This document shows, one piece after another, positions 13,912 to 29,410 of a stretch of DNA of 64,000 bases (position 1 is the stretch's first letter; each line of letters begins with the position of its first letter). The stretch is taken from NCBI GenBank assembly GCA_930367205.1, contig OV884014.1, positions 117,249,768-117,313,767 on the forward strand, given 5' to 3'. This stretch comes from Acanthosoma haemorrhoidale (Eukaryota; Arthropoda; Insecta; Hemiptera; Acanthosomatidae). The position numbers were made by a program, and so were the translations under genes. Under the pieces are notes generated by a model. The model searched no databases. It was given only the letters and a program-made list of their open reading frames with translations, and was not told the origin of the DNA.

Positions 13912-16900
13912 AAAGTTACGAGTGAATATGACATCAAATGATGTCAAATATGATAGTGTGCCGTATCATTTGCACTTATTGTATCACGTGATACAATCGT
14001 ATGATTGAAGTTACAGTGAATATACTATTAAATAATGTCGATTATGACAGTGTACTGTATCATTGGCACTCATTGTATCACGTGATACGATCGTATGATT
14101 GAAGTCATGAATGAATATAACATCAAATGATGTCGATTATGATAGTGTGCCGCATCATTAGCACACATTGTATCACATGATACGATTGTATGATTGAAGT
14201 TACGAGTGAATATAACATCAAATGATTTCGAATATGATAATGAACCGCATCATTGGCAATCATTATATCACGTGATACCATCATATGATTGAAGTCACGA
14301 GTGAATATAACATCAAATGATGTTGGATATGATTGTATAATGTATCATTAGCACTCATTGTTTCACGTGATAAGATCGTATGATTAAAGTTACAGGTGAA
14401 TATAATATCAATTGATGTCGTATATGATAGCGCACCATATCATTAGCACTTATTGTATCATGTGATATGATCGTATGATTGAAGTCACGAGTGAATATAA
14501 CATCAAATGATGTTGAATATGATTGTATAATGTATCATTAGCACTCATTGTTTCACGTGATACGATCGTATGATTAAAGTTACAGGTGAATATAACATCA
14601 AATGATGTCGATTATGATAGTGTACCGCATCATTAGCACTCATTGTTTCACGTGATACGATCGTATGATTAAAGTTACGAGTAAATATAACATCAAATGA
14701 TGTCGAATATGATAATGTACCGTATCATTAGCACTCATATCATTACATGATACGATCGTATGATGAAAGTTACGAGTGAATATAACATCAAATGATGTTG
14801 AATATGATTGTATAATGTATCATTAGCACTCATTGTTTCACGTGATACGATCGTATGATTAAAGTTATGAGTGAAGATAACATCAAATGATGTTGAATAT
14901 GATTGTATAATGTATCATTAGCACTCATTGTTTCACGTGATACGATCGTATGATGAAAGTTACAGGTGAATATAATATCAATTGATGTCGTATATGATAG
15001 CGCACCATATCATTAGCACTTATTATATCATGTGATGTGATCGTATGATTAAAGTAACAAGTGAATATAACATGAAATAATGTCGATTATAATAGTATAG
15101 CACATCATTGGCACTCATTATATCACGTGATACGATCGTATGATTAAGGTTACGAGTGAATAAACTATTAAATGATGTCGAATATGATAGTGTACCGCAT
15201 CATTGGCACTCATTGTTTTACGTGATACGATCGTATGATTAAAGTTACAGGTGAATATAACATCAAATGATGTCGATTATGATAGTGTACTGCATCATTG
15301 GCACTCATTATATCACTTGATACGATCGTATGATTGAGGTCACGAGTGAATATATCATCAAATGATGTTGAATATGATAGTGTTGCGTATCATAAGCACT
15401 CATTGTATCACGTGATACGATCGTATGATGAAAGTTACGAGTGAATATAACATCAAATGATGTCGAATAGGATTGTATAGTATATCATTACCACTTATTG
15501 TTTCACGTGATACGATCGTATGATTAAAGTTACGATTGGAGATACTAATAAATGATGTTGAATATAATAGTGCACCATATCATTAGCACTTATTGTATCA
15601 TGTGATGCGATCGTATGATTAAAGTTACAAGTGAATATAACATCAAATGATGTCGATTATAATAGTGTACCACATCATCGGCACTCATTATATTACGAGA
15701 TACGATCGTATGATTGAAGTCACGAGTGAATATAACATCAAATGATGTTGAATATGATTGTATAATGTATCATTAGCACTCATTGTTTCACGTGATACGA
15801 TTGTATGATTAAAGTTACAGGTGAATATAACATCAAATGATGTCGATTATGATAGTGTACCGCATCATTGGCACTCATTATATCACTTGATACGATCGTA
15901 TGATTGAAGTCACGAGTGAATATATCATCGAAGGATGTTGAATATGATAGTGTTGCGTATCATAAGCACTCATTGTATCACGTGATACGATCGTATGATG
16001 AAAGTTACGAGTGAATATAACATCAAATGATGTTGAATATGATTGTATAATGCATCATTAGCACTCATTGTTTCACGTGATACGATCGTATGATGAAAGT
16101 TACAGGTGAATATAATATCAATTGATGTCGTATATGATAGCGCACCATATCATTAGCACTTATTATATCATGTGATGTGATCGTATGATTAAAGTTACAA
16201 GTGAATATAACATCAAATGATGTCGATTATAATAGTGTACCACATCATTGGCACTCATTTTATCACGTGATACGATCGTATGATTGAAGTCACGAGTGAA
16301 TATAATATCAAATGATGTCAATTATGATAGTGTTGCGTATCATTAGCACTCATTGTTTCACGTGATACGATCGTATGATTAAAGTTACAGGTGAATATAA
16401 CATCAAATGATGTCGATTATGATAGTGTACTGCATCATTGGCACTCATTATATCACTTGATACGATCGTATGATTGAAGTCACGAGTGAATATATCATCA
16501 AATGATGTTGAATATGATAGTGTTGCGTATCATAAGCACTCATTGTATCACGTGATACGATCGTATGATGAAAGTTACGAGTGAATATAACATCAAATGA
16601 TGTCGAATAGGATTGTATAGTATATCATTAGCACTTATTGTTTCACGTGATACGATCGTATGATTAAAGTTACGATTGGAGATACTAATAAATGATGTTG
16701 AATATAATAGTGCACCATATCATTAGCACTTATTGTATCATGTGATGCGATCGTATGATTAAAGTTACAAGTGAATATAACATCAAATGATGTCGATTAT
16801 AATAGTGTACCGCATCATTGGCACTCATTATATCACGTGATACTATCGTATGATTGAAGTCACGAGTGAATATAACATCAAATAATGCTAAATATGATTG

Positions 16901-19900
16901 TATAGTGTAGCATTGACACTCATTGTATTACGAGATACGATCGTATGATTGAAGTCACGAGTGAATATAACATCAAATGATGTTGAATATGATTGTATAA
17001 TGTATCATTAGCACTCATTGTTTCACGTGATACGATTGTATGATTAAAGTTACAGGTGAATATAACATCAAATGATGTCGAATATGATAATGTACCGTAT
17101 CATTAACACTCATATCATTACATGATACGATCGTATGATGAAAGTTACGAGTGAATATAACATCAAATGATGTTGAATATGATTGTATAATGTATCATTA
17201 GCACTCATTGTTTCACGTGATACGATCGTATGATTAAAGTTATGAGTGAAGATAACATCAAATGATGTCGAATATGATTGTATAATGTATCATTAGCACT
17301 CATTGTTTCACGTGATACGATCGTATGATTAAAGTTACAGGTGAATATAATATCAATTGATGTCGTATATGATAGCGGACCATATCATTAGCACTTATTG
17401 TATCATGTGATGTGATCGTATGATTAAAGTTACAAGTGAATATAACATGAAATAATGTCGATTATAATAGTATAGCACATCATTGGCACTCATTATATCA
17501 CGTGATACGATCGTATGATTAAGGTTACGAGTGAATAAACTATTAAATGATGTCGAATATGATAGTGTACCGCATCATTGGCACTCATTGTTTCACGTGA
17601 TACGATCGTATGATTAAAGTTACAGGTGAATATAACATCAAATGATGTCGATTATGATAGTGTACTGCATCATTGGCACTCATTATATCACTTGATACGA
17701 TCGTATGATTGAAGTTACGAGTGAATATAACATCAAATGATGTCGAATAGGATTGTATAATGTATCATTAGCACTCATTGTTTCACGTGATACGATCGTA
17801 TGATGAAAGTTACGAGTGAATATAACATCAAATGATGTCGAATAGGATTGTATAGTATATCATTAGCACTTATTGTTTCACGTGATACGATCGTATGATT
17901 AAAGTTACGATTGGAGATACTAATAAATGATGTTGAATATAATAGTGCACCATATCATTAGCACTTATTGTATCATGTGATGCGATCGTATGATTAAAGT
18001 TACAAGTGAATATAACATCAAATGATGTCGATTATAATAGTGTACCGCATCATTGGCACTCATTATATCACGTGATACTATCGTATGATTGAAGTCACGA
18101 GTGAATATAACATCAAATAATGCTAAATATGATTGTATAGTGTAGCATTGACACTCATTGTATTACGAGATACGATCGTATGATTGAAGTCACGAGTGAA
18201 TATAACATCAAATGATGTTGAATATGATTGTATAATGTATCATTAGCACTCATTGTTTCACGTGATACGATTGTATGATTAAAGTTACAGGTGAATATAA
18301 CATCAAATGATGTCGAATATGATAATGTACCGTATCATTAACACTCATATCATTACATGATACGATCGTATGATGAAAGTTACGAGTGAATATAACATCA
18401 AATGATGTTGAATATGATTGTATAATGTATCATTAGCACTCATTGTTTCACGTGATACGATCGTATGATTAAAGTTATGAGTGAAGATAACATCAAATGA
18501 TGTCGAATATGATTGTATAATGTATCATTAGCACTCATTGTTTCACGTGATACGATCGTATGATTAAAGTTACAGGTGAATATAATATCAATTGATGTCG
18601 TATATGATAGCGGACCATATCATTAGCACTTATTGTATCATGTGATGTGATCGTATGATTAAAGTTACAAGTGAATATAACATGAAATAATGTCGATTAT
18701 AATAGTACAGCACATCATTGGCACTCATTATATCACGTGATACGATCGTATGATTAAGGTTACGAGTGAATAAACTATTAAATGATGTCGAATGTGATAG
18801 TGTACCGCATCATTGGCACTCATTGTTTCACGTGATACGATCGTATGATTAAAGTTACAGGTGAATATAACATCAAATGATGTCGATTATGATAGTGTAC
18901 TGCATCATTGGCACTCATTATATCACTTGATACGATCGTATGATTGAAGTTACGAGTGAATATAACATCAAATGATGTCGAATAGGATTGTATAGTATAT
19001 CATTAGCACTCATTGTTTCACGTGATACGATCGTATGATGAAAGTTACGAGTGAATATAACATCAAATGATGTCGAATAGGATTGTATAGTATATCATTA
19101 GCACTTATTGTTTCACGTGATACGATCGTATGATTAAAGTTACGATTGGAGATACTAATAAATGATGTTGAATATAATAGTGCACCATATCATTAGCACT
19201 TATTGTATCATGTGATGCGATCGTATGATTAAAGTTACAAGTGAATATAACATCAAATGATGTCGATTATAATAGTGTACCGCATCATTGGCACTCATTA
19301 TATCACGTGATACTATCGTATGATTCAAGTCACGAGTGAATATAACATCAAATAATGCTAAATATGATTGTATAGTGTAGCATTGACACTCATTGTATTA
19401 CGAGATACGATCGTATGATTGAAGTCACGAGTGAATATAACATCAAATGATGTTGAATATGATTGTATAATGTATCATTAGCACTCATTGTTTCACGTGA
19501 TACGATTGTATGATTAAAGTTACAGGTGAATATAACATCAAATGATGTCGATTATGATAGTGTACCGCATCATTGGCACTCATTATATGACGTGATACTA
19601 TCGTATGATTGAAGTCACGAGTGAATATAACATCAAATGATGCTAAATATGATTGTATAGTGTATCATTAGCACTCATGTTTTCACGTGATACGATCGTA
19701 TGATTAAAGTTACGAGTAAATATAACATCAAATGATGTCGAATATGATAATGTACCGTATCATTAACACTCATATCATTACATGATACGATCGTATGATG
19801 AAAGTTACGAGTGAATATAACATCAAATGATGTTGAATATGATTGTATAATGTATCATTAGCACTCATTGTTTCACGTGATACGATCGTATGATTAAAGT

Positions 19901-22900
19901 TATGAGTGAAGATAACATCAAATGATGTCGAATATGATTGTATAATGTATCATTAGCACTCATTGTTTCACGTGATACGATCGTATGATTAAAGTTACAG
20001 GTGAATATAATATCAATTGATGTCGTATATGATAGCTGACCATATCATTAGCACTTATTGTATCATGTGATGTGATCGTATGATTAAAGTTACAAGTGAA
20101 TATAACATGAAATAATGTCGATTATAATAGTATAGCACATCATTGGCACTCATTATATCACGTGATACGATCGTATGATTAAGGTTACGAGTGAATAAAC
20201 TATTAAATGATGTCGAATATGATAGTGTACCGCATCATTGGCACTCATTGTTTCACGTGATACGATCGTATGATTAAAGTTACAGGTGAATATAACATCA
20301 AATGATGTTGATTATGATAGTGTACTGCATCATTGGCACTCATTATATCACTTGATACGATCGTATGATTGAAGTTACGAGTGAATATAACATCAAATGA
20401 TGTCGAATAGGATTGTATAATGTATCATTAGCACTCATTGTTTCACGTGATACGATCGTATGATTAAAGTTACGATTGGAGTTACTAATAAATGATGTTG
20501 AATATAATAGTGCACCATATCATTAGCATTTATTGTATCATGTGATACTATCGTATGATTGAAGTCACGAGTGAATATAACATCAAATAATGCTAAATAA
20601 GATTGTATAGTGTAGCATTGACACTCATTGTATCACGAGATACGATCGTATGATTAAAGTCACGAGTGAATATAACATCAAATGATGTCGATTATGATAG
20701 TATAGCACATCATTGGCACTCATTATATCACGTGATACGATCGTATGATTAAGGTTAAGAGTGAATAAACTATTAAATGATGTCGAATATGATAGTGTAC
20801 CGCATCATTGGCACTCATTGTTTCACGTGATACGATCGTATGATTAAAGTTACAGGTGAATATTACATCAAATGATGTCGATTATGATAGTGTACCGCAT
20901 CATTGGCACTCATTATATTACGTGATACGATCGTATGATGAAAGTTACGAGTGAATATAACATCAAATGATGTCGAATAGGATTGTATAGTATATCATTA
21001 GCACTTATTGTTTCACGTGATACGATCGTATGATTAAAGTTACGATTGGAGATACTAATAAATGATGTTGAATATAATAGTGCACCATATCATTAGCACT
21101 TATTGTATCATGTGATGCGATCGTATGATTAAAGTTACAAGTGAATATAACATCAAATGATGTCGATTATAATAGTGTACCGCATCATTGGCACTCATTA
21201 TATCACGTGATACTATCGTATGATTCAAGTCACGAGTGAATATAACATCAAATAATGCTAAATATGATTGTATAGTGTAGCATTGACACTCATTGTATTA
21301 CGAGATACGATCGTATGATTGAAGTCACGAGTGAATATAACATCAAATGATGTTGAATATGATTGTATAATGTATCATTAGCACTCATTGTTTCACGTGA
21401 TACGATTGTATGATTAAAGTTACAGGTGAATATAACATCAAATGATGTCGATTATGATAGTGTACCGCATCATTGGCACTCATTATATGACGTGATACTA
21501 TCGTATGATTGAAGTCACGAGTGAATATAACATCAAATGATGCTAAATATGATTGTATAGTGTATCATTAGCACTCATGTTTTCACGTGATACGATCGTA
21601 TGATTAAAGTTACGAGTAAATATAACATCAAATGATGTCGAATATGATAATGTACCGTATCATTAACACTCATATCATTACATGATACGATCGTATGATG
21701 AAAGTTACGAGTGAATATAACATCAAATGATGTTGAATATGATTGTATAATGTATCATTAGCACTCATTGTTTCACGTGATACGATCGTATGATTAAAGT
21801 TATGAGTGAAGATAACATCAAATGATGTCGAATATGATTGTATAATGTATCATTAGCACTCATTGTTTCACGTGATACGATCGTATGATTAAAGTTACAG
21901 GTGAATATAATATCAATTGATGTCGTATATGATAGCGGACCATATCATTAGCACTTATTGTAACATGTGATGTGATCGTATGATTAAAGTTACAAGTGAA
22001 TATAACATGAAATAATGTCGATTATAATAGTATAGCACATCATTGGCACTCATTATATCACGTGATACGATCGTATGATTAAGGTTACAGGTGAATATAA
22101 CATCAAATGATGTCGATTATGATAGTGTACTGCATCATTGGCACTCATTATATCACTTGATACGATCGTATGATTGAAGTTACGAGTGAATATAACATCA
22201 AATGATGTCGAATAGGATTGTATAATGTATCATTAGCACTCATTGTTTCACGTGATACGATCGTATGATTAAAGTTACGATTGGAGTTACTAATAAATGA
22301 TGTTGAATATAATAGTGCACCATATCATTAGCATTTATTGTATCATGTGATACTATCGTATGATTGAAGTCACGAGTGAATATAACATCAAATGATGCTA
22401 AATAAGATTGTATAGTGTAGCATTGACACTCATTGTATCACGAGATACGATCGTATGATTAAAGTCACGAGTGAATATAACATCAAATGATGTCGATTAT
22501 GATAGTATAGCACATCATTGGCACTCATTATATCACGTGATACGATCGTATGATTAAGGTTAAGAGTGAATAAACTATTAAATGATGTCGAATATGATAG
22601 TGTACCGCATCATTGGCACTCATTGTTTCACGTGATACGATCGTATGATTAAAGTTACAGGTGAATATTACATCAAATGATGTCGATTATGATAGTGTAC
22701 CGCATCATTGGCACTCATTATATTACGTGATACGATCGTATGATGAAAGTTACGAGTGAATATAACATCAAATGATGTCGAATAGGATTGTATAATGTAT
22801 CATTAGCACTCATCGTTTCACGTGATACGATCGTATGATTAAAGTTACGATTGGAGATACTAATAAATGATGTTGAATATAATAGTGCACCATATCATTA

Positions 22901-25228
22901 GCACTTATTGTATCATGTGATGCGATCGTATGATTAAAGTTACAAGTGAATATAACATCAAATGATGTCGAATAGGATTGTATAGTATATCATTAGCACT
23001 TATTGTTTCACGTGATACGATCGTATGATTAAAGTTACGATTGGAGATACTAATAAATGATGTTGAATATAATAGTGCACCATATCATTAGCACTTATTG
23101 TATCATGTGATGCGATCGTATGATTAAAGTTACAAGTGAATATAACATCAAATGATGTCGATTATAATAGTGTACCACATCATTGGCACTCATTATATCA
23201 CGTGATACGATCGTATAATGAAAGTTACGAGTGAATATAACATCAAATGATGTCGATTATAATAGTGTACCGCATCATTGGCACTCATTATATCACGTGA
23301 TACTATCGTATGATTGAAGTCACGAGTGAATATAACATCAAATAATGCTAAATATGATTGTAAAGTGTAGCATTGACACTCATTGTATCACGAGATACGA
23401 TCGTATGATTGAAGTCACGAGTGAATATAACATCAAATAATGCTAAATATGATTGTATAGTGTAGCATTGACACTCATTGTATCACGAGATACGATCGTA
23501 TGATTAAAGTCACGAGTGAATATAACATCAAATGATGTTGAATATGATTGTATAATGTATCATTGGCACTCATCATATCACGTGATACGATCGTATGATT
23601 AAGGTTACGAGTGAATAAACTATTAAATGATGTCGAATATGATAGTGTACTGCATCATTGGCACTCATTATATCACGTAATACTATCGTATGATTGAAGT
23701 CACGAGTGAATATAACATCAAATAATGCTAAATATGATTGTATAGTGTAGCATTGACACTCATTGTATCACGAGATACGATCGTATGATTAAAGTCACGA
23801 GTGAATATAACATGAAATAATGTCGATTATAATAGTATAGCACATCATTGGCACTCATCATATCACGTGATACGATCGTATGATTAAGGTTACGAGTGAA
23901 TAAACTATTAAATGATGTCGAATATGATAGTGTACTGCATCATTGGCACTCATTATATCACTTGATACGATCGTATGATTGAAGTCACGAGTGAATATAT
24001 CATCAAATGATGTTGAATATGATAGTGTTGCGTATCATAAGCACTCATTGTATCACGTGATACGATCGTATGATGAAAGTTACGAGTGAATATAACATCA
24101 AATGATGTCGAATAGGATTGTATAGTATATCATTAGCACTTATTGTTTCACGTGATACGATCGTATGATTAAAGTTACGATTGGAGATACTAATAAATGA
24201 TGTTGAATATAATAGTGCACCATATCATTAGCACTTATTGTATCATGTGATGCGATCGTATGATTAAAGTTACAAGTGAATATAACATCAAATGATGTCG
24301 ATTATAATAGTGTACCACATCATTGGCACTCATTATATCACGTGATACGATCGTATCATTGAAGTCACGAGTGAATATAATATCAAATGATGTCGATTAT
24401 AATAGTGTACCGTATCATTAGCACTCATTGTTTCACGTGATACTATCGTATGATTGAAGTCACGAGTGAATATAACATCAAATAATGCTAAATATGATTG
24501 TATAGTGTAGCATTGACACTCATTGTATCACGAGATACGATCGTATGATTAAAGTCACGAGTGAATATAACATCAAATGAAGTTGAATATGATTGTATAA
24601 TGTATCATTAGCACTCATAGTTTCACGTGATACGATCGTATGATTAAAGTTACGAGTGAATATAACATCAAATGATGTTGAATATGATTGTATAATGTAT
24701 CATTAGCACTCATAGTTTCACGTGATACGATCGTATAATGAAAGTTACGAGTGAATATAACATCAAATGATGTCGATTATAATAGTGTACCGCATCATTG
24801 GCACTCATTATATCACGTGATACTATCGTATGATTGAAGTCACGAGTGAATATAACATCAAATAATGCTAAATATGATTGTAAAGTGTAGCATTGACACT
24901 CATTGTATCACGAGATACGATCGTATGATTGAAGTCACGAGTGAATATAACATCAAATAATGCTAAATATGATTGTATAGTGTAGCATTGACACTCATTG
25001 TATCACGTGATACGATCTTATGATTAAAGTCACGAGTGAATATAACATCAAATGATGTTGAATATGATTGTATAATGTATCATTAGCACTCATTGTTTCA
25101 CGTGATACGATCGTATGATTAAAGTTACGAGTGAATATACTATTAAATGATGTCGATTATGATAGTGTACCGCATCATAGGCACTATTTGTATCACGTGA
25201 TACGATCGTATGATCAAAGCTACGAGTT
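13892..25228. repeat. Satellite A block A2
   Basis: This block is 11,337 bp, or 119 x 95 + 32. It opens with about five divergent monomers shared by most A blocks: TGTGCCGTATCATTTGCAC, TTACAGTGAATATAC (94 bp), CATGAATGAATATAAC, CATTAGCACACATTG, and GATTTCGAATATGATAATG. The TCATATCATTACATG marker lies at 14735, 17110, 18345, 19770 and 21670, giving gaps of 25, 13, 15 and 20 monomers exactly. Its right half closely matches the start of A1. Position 1 pairs with about 19845 for over 1 kb, the rare GATAGCTGACC variant being shared, and then the offset jumps by 1,805 bp (19 monomers) to about 21,649. Confidence 0.97.
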
Positions 25229-26621
25229 AACATAAAAGGGCAGGAATTATTGTACCAGCTATGAAATACGCATTTTTGTAAAATTCTACTTTTTGACGAT
25301 ATTTTTCTTGATTTGGTATGAGGAAATCATAATTGTTCAGGAGCTAACGTACCAGCTATAAAATACTCTTATATGTAAAAATTTAACTTTTTGATGACAT
25401 TTTCCTTGTTTTGGTATCAGGAGAACATAATAAGGCAGGAGCTAACGTACTAGCTGAGAAATACGCATTTTTGTAAAAATTTGAGTTTTTGACGATATTT
25501 TCCTTGTTTTGGTATCAGGAGAACATAATGGGGCAGGAGCTAACGTACTAGCTATGAAATACCCATTTTTTAAAAATTTGACTTTTTGACGATATTTTCC
25601 TTGTTTTCGTATCAGGAGAACATAATAGGGCAGGAGCTGACGTACTAGCTATGAAATACGCATTTTTTAAAAATTCGACTTTTTGACGATATTTTCCTGG
25701 TTTTCGTATCAGGAGAACATAATAGGGCAGGAGCTAACGTACCAGCTATGAAATACCCATTTTTTAAAAATTAGACTTTTTGACGATATTTTCCTGGTTT
25801 TCGTATCAGGAGAACATAATAGGGCAGGAGCTAACGTACCAGCTATGAAATACGCAATTTTTGTAAAAATTTGAGTTTTCGACGATATTTTCCTTGTTTT
25901 GGTATCAGGAGAACATAATGGGGCAGGAGCTAACGTACTAGCTATGAAATACGCATTTTCGAAAAATTCGACTTTTTGACGATATTTTCCTTGATTTCGT
26001 ATCAGGAGAATATAAAAGAGCAGGAGCTAACGTTCCAGCTATGAATTACCCATTTTTTAAAAATTCGACTTTTTGACGATATTTTCCTTGTTTTCGTATC
26101 ACGAGAACATAATGGGGCAGGAGCTAACGTACCAGCTATGAGATACCCATTTTTTTAAAATTTGACTTTTTGACGATATTTTCCTGGTTTTCATATCAGG
26201 AGAACATAATGGGGCAGGAGCTAACGTACTAGCTATGAAATACGCATTTTTGAAAAATTCAACTTTTTGACGATATTTTTCTCCTTTTCGTATCAGGAGA
26301 ACATAATAGGGCAGGAGCTAACGTACCAGCTATGAAATACGCATTTTTGTAAAAATTTGACTTTTGGACGATATTATCTTTGTTTTGGTATCAGGAGAAC
26401 ATAATGGGACAGGAGCTAACGTACTAGCTCTAAATACGCATTTTTGTAAAAATTCGACTTTTTGACGTCATTTTTCTTGTTTTGGTATTAGGAGAACATA
26501 ATGGGGCAGGTGCTAACGTACAAGCTATGAAATACGCATTTTTGTAAAAATTCAACTTTTTTAAAATGTTTTCTTTGTTTTGGTATCAGGAGAACATAAA
26601 GGGGCAAGAGCTAACGTACAA
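25229..26621. repeat. Satellite B block B2
   Basis: This is 1,393 bp, or 14 monomers plus a terminal stub. It has the standard 13-monomer order plus the CTGAGAAATACG monomer near 25455 that it shares with B1. It shares private variants with B3: AAAATTAGAC in the fifth standard monomer (25770 region), GAGAATATAAAAGAGC near 26005, and CTATGAATTACCC near 26040. Later blocks have lost or never had these, so B2 and B3 are close relatives. Flanking direct repeats lie at 25200-25227 and 26626-26653. Confidence 0.96.
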
Positions 26622-26641
26622 GATCATACGATCGTATGATC
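26622..26641. repeat. Perfect 20-bp palindrome at B2/A3 junction
   Basis: GATCATACGATCGTATGATC is self-complementary over all 20 bases. Its first four bases belong to the B edge and the rest begins the right-hand direct repeat in A. Confidence 0.93.
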
Positions 26642-29410
26642 AAAGTTACGAGTGAATATGACATCAAATGATGTCAAATATGATAGTGTGCCGTATCATT
26701 TGCACTTATTGTATCACGTGATACAATCGTATGATTGAAGTTACAGTGAATATACTATTAAATAATGTCGATTATGACAGTGTACTGTATCATTGGCACT
26801 CATTGTATCACGTGATACGATCGTATGATTGAAGTCATGAATGAATATAACATCAAATGATGTCGATTATGATAGTGTGCCGCATCATTAGCACACATTG
26901 TATCACATGATACGATTGTATGATTGAAGTTACGAGTGAATATAACATCAAATGATTTCGAATATGATAATGAACCGCATCATTGGCAATCATTATATCA
27001 CGTGATACCATCATATGATTGAAGTCACGAGTGAATATAACATCAAATGATGTTGGATATGATTGTATAATGTATCATTAGCACTCATTGTTTCACGTGA
27101 TAAGATCGTATGATTAAAGTTACAGGTGAATAAAATATCAATTGATGTCGTATATGATAGCGCACCATATCATTAGCACTTATTGTATCATGTGATGTGA
27201 TCGTATGATTGAAGTCACGAGTGAATATAACATCAAATAATGCTAAATATGATTGTTTAGTGTAGCATTGACACTCATTGTATCACGAGATACGATCGTA
27301 TGATTAAAGTCACGAGTGAATATACTATAAAATGATGTCGATTATGATAGTGTACCACATCATTGGCACTCATTGTTTCACGTGATACGATCGTATGATT
27401 AAAGTTACAGGTAAATATATAACATCAAATGATGTCGATTATGATAGTGTACCGCATCATTGGCACTCATTATATCACGTGATACGATCGTATGATGAAA
27501 GTTACGAGTGAATATAACATCAAATGATGTCGAATAGGATTGTATAATGTATCATTAGCACTCATTGTTTCACGTGATACGATCGTATGATTAAAGTTAC
27601 GATTGGAGATACTAATAAATGATGTTGAATATAATAGTGCACCATATCATTAGCACTTATTGTATCATGTGATGCGATCGTATGATAAAAGTTATAAGTG
27701 AATATAACATCAAATGATGTCGATTATAATAGTGTACCGCATCATTGGCACTCATTATATCACGTGATACTATCGTATGATTGAAGTGAAGAGTGAATAT
27801 AACATCAAATGATGTTGAATATGATTGTATAATGTATCATTAGCACTCATTGTTTCACGTGATACGATCGTATGATTGAAGTCACGAGTGAATATAACAT
27901 CAAATGATGTTGAATATGATTGTATAATGTATCATTAGCACTCATTGTTTCACGTGATACGATCGTATGATTAAAGTTACGAGTAAATATAACATCAAAT
28001 GATGTCGAATATGATAATGTACCGTATCATTAGCACTCATATCATTACATGATACGATCGTATGATGAAAGTTACGAGTGAATATAACATCAAATGATGT
28101 TGAATATGATTGTATAATGTATCATTAGCACTCATTGTTTCACGTGATACGATCGTATGATGAAAGTTACAGGTGAATATAATATCAATTGATGTCGTAT
28201 ATGATAGCGCACCATATCATTAGCACTTATTATATCATGTGATGTGATCGTATGATTAAAATTACAAGTGAATATAACATGAAATAATGTCGATTATAAT
28301 AGTATAGCACATCATTGGCACTCATTATATCACGTGATACGATCGTATGATTAAGGTTACGAGTGAATAAACTATTAAATGATGTCGAATATGATAGTGT
28401 ACCGCATCATTGGCACTCATTGTTTCACGTGATACGATCGTATGATTAAAGTTACAGGTGAATATAACATCAAATGATGTCGATTATGATAGTGTACTGC
28501 ATCATTGGCACTCATTATATCACTTGATACGATCGTATGGTTGAAGTCACGAGTGAATATATCATCAAATGATGTTGAATATGATAGTGTTGCGTATCAT
28601 AAGCACTCATTGTATCACGTGATACGATCGTATGATGAAAGTTACGAGTGAATATAACATCAAATGATGTCGAATAGGATTGTATAGTATATCATTAGCA
28701 CTTATTGTTTCACGTGATACGATCGTATGATTAAAGTTACGATTGGAGATACTAATAAATGATGTTGAATATAATAGTGCACCATATCATTAGCACTTAT
28801 TGTATCATGTGATGCGATCGTATGATTAAAGTTACAAGTGAATATAACATCAAATGATGTCGATTATAATAGTGTACCACATCATTGGCACTCATTATAT
28901 CACGTGATACGATCGTATGATTAAAGTTACGAGTGAATATAACATCAAATGATGTCGATTATAATAGTGTACCGCATCATTGGCACTCATTATATCACGT
29001 GATACTATCGTATGATTGAAGTCACGAGTGAATATAACATCAAATAATGCTAAATATGATTGTAAAGTGTAGCATTGACACTCATTGTATCACGAGATAC
29101 GATCGTATGATTGAAGTCACGAGTGAATATAACATCAAATAATGCTAAATATGATTGTATAGTGTAGCATTGACACTCATTGTATCACGAGATACGATCG
29201 TATGATTAAAGTCACGAGTGAATATAACATCAAATGATGTTGAATATGATTGTATAATGTATCATTAGCACTCATTGTTTCACGTGATACGATCGTATGA
29301 TTAAAGTTACGAGTGAATATACTATTAAATGATGTCGATTATGATAGTGTACCGCATCATAGGCACTATTTGTATCACGTGATACGATCGTATGATCAAA
29401 GCTACGAGTT
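26622..29410. repeat. Satellite A block A3
   Basis: This is 2,789 bp, or 29 x 95 + 34. The remainder is 2 bp more than in most blocks because one monomer reads GGTAAATATATAACATC near 27410. It starts with the divergent post-B monomers and ends with the divergent pre-B monomer (CATAGGCACTATTTG). It contains one TCATATCATTACATG monomer at 28037. With B3 it forms a 4,084-bp composite unit that is repeated next door. Confidence 0.96.

Noticed and set aside
25229..26621. CENP-B box in either satellite
   Set aside because: B contains TTCGA followed by CTTTTTGACGA, but the CGGG part of the box is missing; CGGG appears only in the private B7 change near 45927 and in the wrong context.
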